In this document: positions 43,033-51,626 of the stretch, piece by piece
How the letters are laid out: the number at the start of each line of letters is the position of its first letter
Position numbering within the stretch: the stretch's first letter is position 1
Source: Heteroscillospira sp050943935
Lineage (GTDB): Bacteria > Bacillota > Clostridia > Oscillospirales > Oscillospiraceae
Assembly (NCBI GenBank): GCA_050943935.1
Contig: JBMNQC010000002.1
Coordinates: 150,512 to 214,511 of the forward strand
Reading direction: 5' to 3'
Length of the DNA: 64,000 nt
Translations under genes and position numbers: made by a program
Notes under the pieces: model-generated
What the model was told of the DNA's origin: nothing
Seen by the model: the letters and a program-made list of their open reading frames with translations, nothing else
Database searches by the model: none

Positions 43033-43992
43033 TTACAGATACCCCTTTTCCAAAAATCCCTGCATATTTCTGCTGTGTCCCACAGTACGCTTATAGCAGC
43101 TTATAAAGCTGCGCGCCGCCTTAGGCATATAGGCGCTGCGCAGATACGATACTGCGCCTACCAGCTCCGGCACAGGCTCCGCCGGTCTGAGGAGCACCAC
43201 CTCCGGCGGAATTACGCTGTCCATGAGATAGCGGTCAGTCAGCAGAGATACTCCGGCGCTCTCCCCAACCAGCTCCAGCAGCATCTGCCAGCGCCTGCAC
43301 CTGAGTATCACATTCATCTCAAAGCCCGCCTGCCTCGCCGCCATCTCAGAGGAGTAGGTCTGCAGGCTGCGCTTATCCATGGTCAGGAACGGCGCAAGAG
43401 CAAAGCGCTCCAGCGGCGCTGTGTCGCCGTCTTCCGCTAACTCCAGCTCCGGCACCCATTTCCGCAGCAGCTCCCGGCTGGCCGCTATATAAAATCTGTC
43501 CCGGCTCACCACATCGCGGCAGAAGCGCGTTGTGTCGTAGCTGTCCTTTATGGGGGATATGGAAAAATCCAGCTCGCCCTGCTGTATCATCTCATCCATG
43601 GCCACGCTGAAAAGCTCATGTATGTATATGCGCAGGCTGGGATATTTGGCGTGTATTTCCGCTACCACGCTGCTCAGCTCCCCTGTATTCAGATACGCGG
43701 ATACGCCTATGTTCAGCTGGCTCACGCTCTCCTCCCGCTGGTCGCCTATACACTTCATAAGGTCATTCTCCAGCGCAAGCATCTTGTACGCCGTGCTGAT
43801 ATATATGCGCCCCATATCCGTCGGCGCTATAGGGCTGACAGTTCTGTCGAAAAGCTCAATTTCGAGGCTTTTTTCTATACTCCGTATGTACTGACTCAGG
43901 GAGGGCTGGGATATGTGCAGCCGCTGTGCCGCTCTGGAAATGCTCTTCTCCTCGTATACAGCTATTACGTATTCCATCTGTCTGGTGTTCAT
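43033..43992 (-). CDS. LysR-family transcriptional regulator
   Basis: 319-residue LysR protein: HTH at the N-terminus (SISRAAQRLHISQPSLSQYIRSIE, about 17-40) and an effector-binding domain from about 92. Divergent from the tctC-tctB-tctA-methyltransferase operon with about 290 bases between them, so it probably controls uptake of that substrate. ATG at 43992 with AGGAG 6 bases upstream is preferred over one seven codons earlier. Confidence 0.92.
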   Translation of the reverse strand: MNTRQMEYVIAVYEEKSISRAAQRLHISQPSLSQYIRSIEKSLEIELFDRTVSPIAPTDMGRIYISTAYKMLALENDLMKCIGDQREESVSQLNIGVSAYLNTGELSSVVAEIHAKYPSLRIYIHELFSVAMDEMIQQGELDFSISPIKDSYDTTRFCRDVVSRDRFYIAASRELLRKWVPELELAEDGDTAPLERFALAPFLTMDKRSLQTYSSEMAARQAGFEMNVILRCRRWQMLLELVGESAGVSLLTDRYLMDSVIPPEVVLLRPAEPVPELVGAVSYLRSAYMPKAARSFISCYKRTVGHSRNMQGFLEKGYL

Positions 43993-44279
43993 ATTATGCT
44001 CCTGTATAGGCATTTACCTATGGGTTAAAGGCCTTTTGGTATTGGATTTTGCTTATGTTATATTGTAATATATGTACAGAAGCTATGCAAGCTTTTTTCA
44101 AGTGTTGTATATTTTATACAAAAGACGGTGGTGTTTTTTATTCAAACATCCAGGCGGAGGGGCAGCTCCGCCGGACAGTTCCAAACCGCCGCAAGTCGGC
44201 TAATAAGCGCAAACAGCATGTGGAACAGCCATCATGCTTTTGTCTGGGGTTATGCCAAAAAATTTTAGGAGGTAACAAA

Positions 44280-45323
44280 ATGAGAACCAAAAATTTTCGA
44301 TTGCTCAGTATGCTCCTGTGTGTCGTAATGCTCGGCGCCATGCTCGCCGGCTGCAACGACAACTCTGCACCGGCGACGGGCTCACCGGAATCAAATGCAC
44401 CGTCCAACGAATCCGCCGATGCATACCCCTCCCGTCCCATTGAGGTCATCAGCCAGTTCGGCGCAGGCGGCGGCACCGATATCTTCATTCGCGCCGTCGG
44501 CGTTGACGCAGGAAAACTGCTGGGACAGTCTGTCGTTCCCATTTCCGCCACCGGCGGCGGTGGCCTGGTCGCTTACGACCGTTTCTCCACCCAGCCCGCA
44601 GACGGTTATACTCTTTATGCCATAGGCCCCGAGCAGGTGTTCATGCACGTTTGGGACCAGCTCAACTTTGAAGAGGAGCTTGAGCCAGTTATCCGCTGCC
44701 AGATGGACACCAGCTTTCTGTACGCCAAGAAGGGCAGCCAGTTTACCGACATAGACACCGTCGTCGAGTACGCCAAGGCAAACCCCGGCAAGCTGAACGT
44801 AGCCATCACCGGCGCCGCCTCCTATGACGAAGTACTCGTAAACATGTGGGCCAAGGCCGCAGGTATTGATATAAATCTCGTTGTTTTCGGCTCCGGCTCC
44901 GAGTCCATAGCCGCACTGCTTGGCGGACATGTGGACATACTCCATGAGGAAATCGGACCCGCGCGCTCCCTTATCGATTCCGGAGACGCCGTTCCTCTGG
45001 TGGCCTTCACCGACGAGCCCATCACCAACTACGACATAGTAAAGGACGTTCCCACCTCTGTATCCAAGGGCTGGGATGTCACCATCGGCCGCTGGAGAGG
45101 CTTTGCCGTGAAGAAGGGCACCGATCCCGCCATAATCGAAAAGCTTTACGACGCTTTCTCCAAGGCCATGGAGGGCGAGATTTATCAGGCAAACGAGAAA
45201 GAGAATATGCTGGATATCCGCCCCGGTCTCATGAACGGCGAAGACTTCAAGGAGTTTATTCAGTCTGAAATTGACGCGTACAGCGTCGTCATGGATGAAC
45301 TTGACATAAAGCCCGCCGCATAA
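44280..45323 (+). CDS. tripartite tricarboxylate transporter substrate-binding lipoprotein (TctC-type)
   Basis: 347-residue binding protein. Lipobox LAGC (Cys 25) after a signal peptide, then the Bug/TctC fold: YPSRPIEVISQFGAGGGTDIFIR (split about 48-70), GYTLYAIG, GKLNVAITGAASYDE, AALLGGHVDILHEEIGP and TSVSKGWDVTIGRWRGFAVKKG. It captures the solute (typically an organic acid) outside and passes it to TctA/TctB. ATG at 44280 follows AGGAGGT. First gene of the operon. Confidence 0.9.
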   Translation: MRTKNFRLLSMLLCVVMLGAMLAGCNDNSAPATGSPESNAPSNESADAYPSRPIEVISQFGAGGGTDIFIRAVGVDAGKLLGQSVVPISATGGGGLVAYDRFSTQPADGYTLYAIGPEQVFMHVWDQLNFEEELEPVIRCQMDTSFLYAKKGSQFTDIDTVVEYAKANPGKLNVAITGAASYDEVLVNMWAKAAGIDINLVVFGSGSESIAALLGGHVDILHEEIGPARSLIDSGDAVPLVAFTDEPITNYDIVKDVPTSVSKGWDVTIGRWRGFAVKKGTDPAIIEKLYDAFSKAMEGEIYQANEKENMLDIRPGLMNGEDFKEFIQSEIDAYSVVMDELDIKPAA

Positions 45324-45336
45324 AACAGTCACCTTG

Positions 45337-45384
45337 GCCCGGAGAGAGCTTCAAGTGTAAGAGCGAGTGCTCTCCCCGGGCTTT
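45337..45384 (+). terminator. attenuator-like hairpin between tctC and tctB genes
   Basis: GCCCGGAGAGAGC pairs with GCTCTCCCCGGGC (one mismatch), then TTTCTG. It would let more tctC-type binding protein than membrane subunits be made. Confidence 0.55.
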
Positions 45385-45497
45385 CTGTATCCATACGTCG
45401 TTACCAGATTGATTTTTTGATTACTCCCGCCGCAAAAAATCAGGCAGCCATGTTTTTTGCGGCACAGCAAAATTTTCATTAAAAAGGTGGGCTAGTA

Positions 45498-46010
45498 ATG
45501 GGCCATATAGTAATGAGTTTGGTTATTTTACTTTTCGGTGTGGTGCTGTTTGCAAACAGCTTCGGATTTCCGGAAATACAGGGCGGCTCTATCCAGGACG
45601 CCGGAGCCTGGCCCCGCATCGTCGCGGCGCTGCTGATATTTTTTACCTGCCTGGCGCTGTACGAGGATTATAAAAACTGGAAGCGCGAAAAGGCGCTCCC
45701 CGAGTCCGAAAGACCGGATCCCACAAAGGCGGAGGGCTATGACCCGAAAGGCCGGCGCCGTATGCTCGGAGCGGTCACTCTTATGCTCCTGTATATGGTT
45801 TTCGGACTGAAATATCTGGGATTTATCGCCTCTTCTCTGGTGTTCATTCCGCTGTTTATGTACTTACTGGGCAACCGCAAGCCTATCGTCATTATTCTGA
45901 ACACTCTGGCCGTCACAATTTTGTGCTACCTTCTGTTCTGTAAATTCATGATGATTCCGCTGCCCCGCGGCATGGGCATCTTCAGAAGCTTCAGCCTGTT
46001 GTTCTATTAA
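45498..46010 (+). CDS. tripartite tricarboxylate transporter small membrane subunit (TctB-type)
   Basis: 170-residue protein with four predicted helices (about 5-20, 35-52, 90-110 and 115-155 as a pair), the usual TctB layout, and a charged loop (residues 55-85) in the middle. It partners the large TctA subunit at 46036. Weak family conservation is normal; position supports the call. Confidence 0.82.
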   Translation: MGHIVMSLVILLFGVVLFANSFGFPEIQGGSIQDAGAWPRIVAALLIFFTCLALYEDYKNWKREKALPESERPDPTKAEGYDPKGRRRMLGAVTLMLLYMVFGLKYLGFIASSLVFIPLFMYLLGNRKPIVIILNTLAVTILCYLLFCKFMMIPLPRGMGIFRSFSLLFY

Positions 46011-46035
46011 GAAGGAAAGTAGAGGTGAGAATTAG

Positions 46036-47547
46036 ATGTTCGAAGGATATAGTCTTGCTTTTTCGTTTCTGGTTGAAAACCCCGAGGCGATTCTGTTAAC
46101 TCTGCTGGGTCTGGTAATCGGTATAACCTTCGGCGCGCTGCCCGGACTTACCGGCACGGCCGGCGTAGCCATATTTATTCCGCTTACCTTTTCCATGGAC
46201 CCCATAACCGGCATTGTTATGCTGGCAGCTCTTTACAGCGGCTCTACGTTCGGCGGCAACATAACCGCCATACTGTTTAACACCCCAGGCGCTCCCGAGG
46301 CTGCCACCGTCACCTTTGACGGCTATCCAATGACGCAGAAGGGCCTCGGAGGCAAGGCTCTGGGCTACTCAGTCGGCGCTGCAACCATGGGCGGCATATT
46401 CAGCACGCTGGTTCTGGCTGTGCTCACGCCTCCTCTGTCCAAGGTTGCTCTGGCCTTCTCCGCTCCCGAATATTTCGCGCTGGCGTTTATGGGCATCAGC
46501 GTAATTTCCGCGCTGGATTCCAAGTCCTTCTGGAAATCCATCAGCATCGGCCTTATCGGTCTGCTGCTGGCAGTAGTCGGACTCGACCCCCTGTCCGCCT
46601 CCACACGCTTTACCTTTGGCTTTGACCAGCTCGCGGCAGGCATCAGCTTCATGCCGGTAATCATCGGTATGTTTGCAATTTCCGAAATCATGGTGCGGGC
46701 AGAAACCAAAGACCTGGGCGTGGTCAAATTCGGAGATGAAATCAATACCGTTTCTGTTAAGCTTCCCTCCTTCAAGGAATGGATGCAGCTGAAATGGACT
46801 CTGCTGCGCGGCTTTCTTATAGGCGTAATAATCGGAATTCTGCCGGGAATCGGCGCTACAACAGCTTCCTTCGTATCCTATAGCGAGGAAGTTCGCTGGT
46901 CAAAGGACTCCGGAAAATTCGGCACAGGCGCGGTGGAAGGCGTTGTCGCCCCGAGTATCGCCAATACCGCGGCGGCCGGCGGTTCGTTTGTGCCTTTGCT
47001 GTCCCTTGGCATTCCCGGAAGCGCCACCGCAGCTGTCATGATAGGCGGACTGATGATCCACGGTATCCGCCCCGGCCCTCTTATGATGATTCAGCAGCCC
47101 GATCTGGTTTACGCAATTTTTGTCACTATGTTCTTAGCAAATATCGCAATGCTGTTCTTTGGCGTGGCCGCTGTTCGTGTGTTCGGCGCAGCTCTCAAGA
47201 TTGACTACACCATCATGGCTCCCATTATCGCCGTACTCTGCACGGTGGGCGTATTTGCACTCAGCAACTCCACCTTCGACGTTATCCTGATGTTCGTGTT
47301 TGGCGTCGTAGGTTATTTCTTCCGCAAATTCAATTACCCGGTGGCTCCCATGGTCATAGGCATCGTGCTTGGCTCTACTGCCGAGGAGAACCTGCGCAGG
47401 GGTCTTTCCATGTTCCACGGGGATATTATCGCCATGTTCTCCCGCCCGATTACTGCCGTGCTGATGGTAGTATCAATCCTGTCGCTGGTCTTCGGTTTCC
47501 GCAGAGGCATAAAGAAGATGATGACGGCCTCAAAAGCCTCGAAGTAA
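46036..47547 (+). CDS. tripartite tricarboxylate transporter large membrane subunit (TctA-type)
   Basis: 503-residue permease of about 12 helices. Family motifs: LGLVIGITFGALPGLTGT (about 20-37), YSGSTFGGNITAILFNTPGAPEA (about 68-90), GVVAPSIANTAAAGGSFVPLLSLGIPGSATA (split about 304-334) and GIVLGSTAEENLRR near the end. It moves the TctC-bound solute with sodium or protons. 25 bases after tctB-type gene; RBS GAGGTG. Confidence 0.95.
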   Translation: MFEGYSLAFSFLVENPEAILLTLLGLVIGITFGALPGLTGTAGVAIFIPLTFSMDPITGIVMLAALYSGSTFGGNITAILFNTPGAPEAATVTFDGYPMTQKGLGGKALGYSVGAATMGGIFSTLVLAVLTPPLSKVALAFSAPEYFALAFMGISVISALDSKSFWKSISIGLIGLLLAVVGLDPLSASTRFTFGFDQLAAGISFMPVIIGMFAISEIMVRAETKDLGVVKFGDEINTVSVKLPSFKEWMQLKWTLLRGFLIGVIIGILPGIGATTASFVSYSEEVRWSKDSGKFGTGAVEGVVAPSIANTAAAGGSFVPLLSLGIPGSATAAVMIGGLMIHGIRPGPLMMIQQPDLVYAIFVTMFLANIAMLFFGVAAVRVFGAALKIDYTIMAPIIAVLCTVGVFALSNSTFDVILMFVFGVVGYFFRKFNYPVAPMVIGIVLGSTAEENLRRGLSMFHGDIIAMFSRPITAVLMVVSILSLVFGFRRGIKKMMTASKASK

Positions 47548-47563
47548 CCGGTTTTATTTGACA

Positions 47564-47607
47564 GCGGCAAGCACAGGCTACTACTCCTATCAGTCTGCGC
47601 TTGCCGC
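47564..47607 (+). promoter_or_regulatory. hairpin before the methyltransferase gene
   Basis: GCGGCAAGC/GCTTGCCGC arms (9 bp) enclosing about 26 bases, ending 26 bases before the ATG at 47634, with no T-run. It may regulate translation or RNA processing of the last cistron. Confidence 0.5.
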
Positions 47608-47633
47608 ATGTAATACGATTTGGAGGTAAGCAC

Positions 47634-48884
47634 ATGAACAAAGATCTTGAGCGAGTACGCGCCCTTGCCCGTGAGGTGCGGGAGATAGCGGACCTGGATA
47701 TTCAGAAAAAGAACATCTCCCTCTGGAAGGGCGTAAACGACCGCAAGATGATACGCCCCACCGTGCTCACCCGGGACACCAAAAAATTTCTGCTGTCCCA
47801 GGGCACTACGGAGCTTGACAACCAATGTCAGGACCCCTTTTACAGGGCCATAGAGTCAGACCTGCTGCGCACTCTGTACGACTGGCGCCACATCCGCGGC
47901 GACATGGTGGTGGAGAGCTTCTACCGGTGCGGCTGCGTAATAAAAAACACCGGCTTCGGCCTCACTCCCGCCGCCACCAATTCCCTGGCCAGCGATAACG
48001 AGAGCTACTCCCGCGCCATCCATTTCGACCCAATCATCAAGGGCTGGGACGATTTGGAGATGATCAAGCTCCCACAGGTGGAGTACGATGAGACAGCCAC
48101 CAAGGAGAAGCTCGCCCGCACCAGGGAAGCCCTGGACGGTATTCTGGATGTAAAGCTCTTTGGTCAGCACGCTTTCCGCGCTCAGATTTGGGATAACCTG
48201 CTCTCCTGGACCGGACTCCAGGAAGGTATGCTCATGTTCTACACCGACCCCGACTTCATGCATGCTTTGGCTGACCGCATGATAGACGCCTTTGTCTCCC
48301 AGGTAACGCAGTATGAGCAGCTGGGCATCCTGTCTTCAAACAACACCAATCTCTATACCGGCACCGGCGGCTACGGCTACTCCGACCTGCTGCCCGCCGA
48401 GACCGAGAGCGGCATAGGTGCCCGTATGTGCGACATCTGGGGCCAGGTGCAGGACCAGATTCTGACGAGCATAGGCCCGGAGATGACCAGAGAATTTGCC
48501 TTTGAGCACGAGTCCCGCTATGCCGGGCTCTTCCACTCCAACTACTACGGCTGCTGTGAGAAGCTGGACCACAAGATATCGGAGCTTTCCGCCATTCCCC
48601 GTCTGCGCAAGATATCCGTGTCCCCATTCTCCGACAAGGAGGCCGCTATGGAGGCCATAGGCGACAAGTACATAGTGTCCTTCAAGCCCAACAACATCTG
48701 GCTCACAGACGCCGTAATAGACGAGGATAAAATACGCCGGGAGCTGACGGAGGTATTGGAGCTTTCCAGAAAATACAACTGTACTGTAGAAATACTCATA
48801 AAGACCATAGTAAATCTCCGCGGCGACCCCACCCGCCTGTGGCGCTGGTTTGAAATTGCCGACGAAGTCATCAGAAACTATTGA
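47634..48884 (+). CDS. URO-D superfamily corrinoid methyltransferase-like protein
   Basis: 416-residue protein of the uroporphyrinogen decarboxylase superfamily, the longer type used as substrate:corrinoid methyltransferases (for example O-demethylase MTI proteins). Conserved C-terminal segment LFHSNYYGCCEKLDHKISEL (about 300-319) followed by LRKISVSPFSDKEAAMEAIGDKYIVSFKPN. It lacks the features of true heme-pathway HemE. No corrinoid protein, methyl-transferase II or activase is adjacent. Fourth gene of the tct operon: probably demethylates the imported compound. ATG at 47634 behind GGAGG. Confidence 0.78.
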   Translation: MNKDLERVRALAREVREIADLDIQKKNISLWKGVNDRKMIRPTVLTRDTKKFLLSQGTTELDNQCQDPFYRAIESDLLRTLYDWRHIRGDMVVESFYRCGCVIKNTGFGLTPAATNSLASDNESYSRAIHFDPIIKGWDDLEMIKLPQVEYDETATKEKLARTREALDGILDVKLFGQHAFRAQIWDNLLSWTGLQEGMLMFYTDPDFMHALADRMIDAFVSQVTQYEQLGILSSNNTNLYTGTGGYGYSDLLPAETESGIGARMCDIWGQVQDQILTSIGPEMTREFAFEHESRYAGLFHSNYYGCCEKLDHKISELSAIPRLRKISVSPFSDKEAAMEAIGDKYIVSFKPNNIWLTDAVIDEDKIRRELTEVLELSRKYNCTVEILIKTIVNLRGDPTRLWRWFEIADEVIRNY

Positions 48885-48928
48885 CAGCAGAGGGGAGCAG
48901 CCGGTTGGCTGCTCCCCTTTGCTGTCAA
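48881..48928 (+). terminator. long hairpin after the methyltransferase gene
   Basis: TTGACAGCA and AGGGGAGCAGCC arms pair with GGCTGCTCCCCT and TGCTGTCAA around a 4-base loop; overlaps the stop codon. No T-run follows. Confidence 0.7.
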
Positions 48929-48941
48929 TCATTAAATAACA

Positions 48942-48979
48942 AAAAAGAGCTGTGCATCTCATGACGCACAGCTCTTTTT
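48942..48979. terminator. bidirectional terminator between the tct operon and rnf
   Basis: AAAAAGAGCTGTGC/GCACAGCTCTTTTT arms, symmetric A/T ends, serving both convergent operons. Confidence 0.85.
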
Positions 48980-48987
48980 CATTGGAT

Positions 48988-49836
48988 TTACTCGTCCTTG
49001 CCAACCACAGGCACGGTCTTTTCCTCGCCGTTCGCGGCGGTGACAACGGTGCTCATGATAATGTGGCGGGGGCACTTCTCGGCGCACTTGCCGCAGTGGG
49101 TGCACTTGGCATAGTCGATATATGCCAGGTTGTCCGTCACATGGATAGCGTCGCTCTCGCAGGTCTTTTCGCAGATCTTGCAGCCTATGCAGCCGATATC
49201 GCAGACCTTGCGGGTGACAGCGCCCTTCTGGGTGGAGGCGCATCCGACGGTAACGGGAGCCTCGTAGGGCACCATGTCGATGACATGCTTGGGGCAGATA
49301 GCCACGCAGGACTGGCAGCCCACGCACTTCTCATGGTCCACCTCAGCGATGCCGTCCACAATGTGGATAGCGTCAAAGGGGCAGGCCTTCACACAGGTGC
49401 CGAAGCCGATGCAGCCGTTGGGGCACTCGTTGGGGCCCTGGCCGCCGCCAAGACGCATAGCGGCAAGGCAGTCGGTAAGGCCGGAGTACTCAAACTTCTT
49501 CTGAGAGTGTCCGGTATGGGCGGAGCACTTTACGTGGGCCACCATCTTCTCGGTGGCGGCAGCCTCCTGGCCCATGATTGCCGCTATCTTGGCGGCAGCG
49601 GCGTTTCCGCCGGCGGCGCACTTGTTGGTGGGAGCCTCACCGGCAACCACGGCGGCAGCGTAGGCGGAGCAGCCGGCAAAGCCGCAGCCGCCGCAGTTGG
49701 CGCCGGGCAGAACCTCGGCAATAAGCTCCTGGCGCTCGTCAACCTCTACGGCAAATATCTTGGAGGCAATAGCCAGCAGCAGGCCGAAGGCAGCTCCCAT
49801 GACGCTTAGGACGACAACAGGATAAACAATACTCAT
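48988..49836 (-). CDS. rnfB: Rnf electron transport complex subunit RnfB
   Basis: 282-residue Fe-S subunit. N-terminal helix (residues 3-25), a 4Fe-4S motif of CGGCGFAGC type (about 46-56), then several ferredoxin motifs: CPNGCIGFGTCVKACPFDAI, CVGCQSCVAICPKHV, CDIGCIGCKICEKTC and CTHCGKCAEKCPRH. RnfB takes electrons from ferredoxin for transfer through the complex to NAD while ions are pumped. Last gene of the operon; 15 bases after rnfA. Confidence 0.95.
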   Translation of the reverse strand: MSIVYPVVVLSVMGAAFGLLLAIASKIFAVEVDERQELIAEVLPGANCGGCGFAGCSAYAAAVVAGEAPTNKCAAGGNAAAAKIAAIMGQEAAATEKMVAHVKCSAHTGHSQKKFEYSGLTDCLAAMRLGGGQGPNECPNGCIGFGTCVKACPFDAIHIVDGIAEVDHEKCVGCQSCVAICPKHVIDMVPYEAPVTVGCASTQKGAVTRKVCDIGCIGCKICEKTCESDAIHVTDNLAYIDYAKCTHCGKCAEKCPRHIIMSTVVTAANGEEKTVPVVGKDE

Positions 49837-49851
49837 GATTCCCGTCCCTCC

Positions 49852-50445
49852 TTAACCAAAGATTTTGAGGCCGGAGAAGCCCATGAATGCCAGGGCAATC
49901 AGGCCGGCGGTAACGAGGGCGATGGGGAAGCCTTCAAAGCTCTTGGGATAATCGGCAGTCATATCCAGGCGCTCGCGGACGCTGGCGAACAGCACGATGG
50001 CCAGCATGAAGCCCAGACCGCCGGTGACGCCGTAGACAACGCTCTCGATGAAGTTGTAGCCGTTCTGGGTGTTCAGCAGAGCCACACCGAGAACCGCGCA
50101 GTTGGTGGTGATAAGAGGCAGGTAGATACCCAGGGCCTCATAGAGGGAGTGCATATTCTTCTGCAGGAACATCTCGATGAACTGAACCAGAGAAGCGATG
50201 ACCAGGATGTAGGCCACGGTCTGCATATATTCCAGTCCGAGGTTTACCAGCAGCAGGTTTACCGCGTAGCAGACGGCGCTGGCAACGCCCATAACGAAGG
50301 TAACGGCCAGGCCCATGCCCATAGCGGTGTCCATCTTCTTGGAGACGCCCATGAAGGGGCAGATACCCAGGAACTGAGAGAAGATGAAGTTCTCGACAAG
50401 GATGGCGCCGAGAGAGATGGAAAGGATAGAGGTAAGTCCGCTCAT
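49852..50445 (-). CDS. rnfA: Rnf electron transport complex subunit RnfA
   Basis: 197-residue membrane subunit with six predicted helices. Early motif LVENFIFSQFLGICPFMGVS (residues 16-35) and LITTNCAVLGVAL (about 110-122) are typical of the RnfA/NqrE family, whose paired Cys residues near the start (GICPFM) and in helix 4 (TNCAVL) coordinate an iron centre in known structures. Overlaps rnfE by ATGA. Confidence 0.93.
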   Translation of the reverse strand: MSGLTSILSISLGAILVENFIFSQFLGICPFMGVSKKMDTAMGMGLAVTFVMGVASAVCYAVNLLLVNLGLEYMQTVAYILVIASLVQFIEMFLQKNMHSLYEALGIYLPLITTNCAVLGVALLNTQNGYNFIESVVYGVTGGLGFMLAIVLFASVRERLDMTADYPKSFEGFPIALVTAGLIALAFMGFSGLKIFG

Positions 50446-51080
50446 TTTGCTTCATCCTCCTTCTTATTCTTACTTTTGTTGAGTCTCCACTGCATGAAGG
50501 CAATAAAGCAGCCCAGAGTCAGGAAGCCGCCCACAGGCATTACAATGAACATTGCGCCGTACTCGGCAGGGAAAATCTGGATGCCTTCGCCTCCGTTCAG
50601 TATACCGCCGCCGAAGCTGCCCTTACCCAGGAACTCACGGACAACGCACATGACAACCAGAGCGAAAGTGTAGCCCATACCCTGAGTGATGCCGTCTACT
50701 GCAGAGGCCAGCACGCCGTTCTTGGAGGCAAAAGCCTCGGCGCGGCCCAGGATGATACAGTTGACGACGATAAGGGGAATGAACACGCCCAGGTTGGCGG
50801 CCAGCTCGGGCAGGAAGGCCTGAAGCAGCAGGTCTACCATGGTTACGAAGCCGGCGATGATGACGATGTAGGCTGCAATACGGATCTTTGAGGGGATGAT
50901 ATTGCGCATCAGGGAGATGACGATGTTGGAGCAGGTCAGGATGATGAGAACGCTGATTCCCATGCCCAGACCGTTGAACAGGCTGGTGGTAATAGCAAGA
51001 ACGGAACACATACCCAGAAGCTGAACCAGAACGGGGTTCTGAGTAACAAGTCCTTCTTTAAGCTGACGACTAAAGTTCAT
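50442..51080 (-). CDS. rnfE: Rnf electron transport complex subunit RnfE
   Basis: 212-residue membrane subunit of the RnfE/NqrD family, six helices with NPVLVQLLGMCSVLAITTS (about 16-34), GVFIPLIVVNCIILGRAEAFASKNGVLAS (about 100-128) and the charged tail NKSKNKKEDEAK. Homologous to rnfA in fold and forms the iron-carrying membrane pair with it. The ribosome site TAAGGAGGG overlaps the rnfG end. Confidence 0.93.
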   Translation of the reverse strand: MNFSRQLKEGLVTQNPVLVQLLGMCSVLAITTSLFNGLGMGISVLIILTCSNIVISLMRNIIPSKIRIAAYIVIIAGFVTMVDLLLQAFLPELAANLGVFIPLIVVNCIILGRAEAFASKNGVLASAVDGITQGMGYTFALVVMCVVREFLGKGSFGGGILNGGEGIQIFPAEYGAMFIVMPVGGFLTLGCFIAFMQWRLNKSKNKKEDEAK

Positions 51081-51095
51081 GATTCATAGCCCTCC

Positions 51096-51626
51096 TTAAC
51101 CCATGGTCGCAGCGGCTGCAACAGCGGCGTTTACGCCGTTGGTAACAGCTCTGGAGGTGACGGTGGCGCCTGTAAGAGCGACTATCTCTCCGCCGTCCTT
51201 ATTAACGGCGGCGTCACCGGTGGTGCCCACATACTGTGCGCGGTATTCAGGCTCAAGAGCCTTATCGCCCAGACCGGCGGTCTCCTTCATGCTGACGATG
51301 GAGACGCCGCTTACGGTTCCGTCGGCCTTGACGCCGACGACCATGCTGATCATACCCTGAGAACCGGAGACGGAGACCTCCACAACATACCCGGCGTCGC
51401 CGGCCTTGCTCACGCTGACAATCTGGCCGTCGTCACCGGTGTAATCAACGGTCTCATAGCTGTCGGCGGGGAGGACTTCGTTCATAGCCGCCTCGGTCTT
51501 TGCCTTGTTAAGCGCCTCAATGGGTCCCTCGGTCACGCTGTTGACCAAGCCCAGGAGCAGGGAGGTCACCAGGCATATGGCGCACAGAACTATAACGAGG
51601 CCTGCCATACTGGTTTGTTTTTTCAT
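51096..51626 (-). CDS. rnfG: Rnf electron transport complex subunit RnfG
   Basis: 176-residue subunit with an N-terminal helix (6-28) and an outer FMN-binding domain. The flavin is bound covalently at the Thr of LTGATVTSRAV (about residues 151-161), the typical S/TGATxxS/T motif. Length matches clostridial RnfG. Overlaps rnfD by ATGA. Confidence 0.94.
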   Translation of the reverse strand: MKKQTSMAGLVIVLCAICLVTSLLLGLVNSVTEGPIEALNKAKTEAAMNEVLPADSYETVDYTGDDGQIVSVSKAGDAGYVVEVSVSGSQGMISMVVGVKADGTVSGVSIVSMKETAGLGDKALEPEYRAQYVGTTGDAAVNKDGGEIVALTGATVTSRAVTNGVNAAVAAAATMG

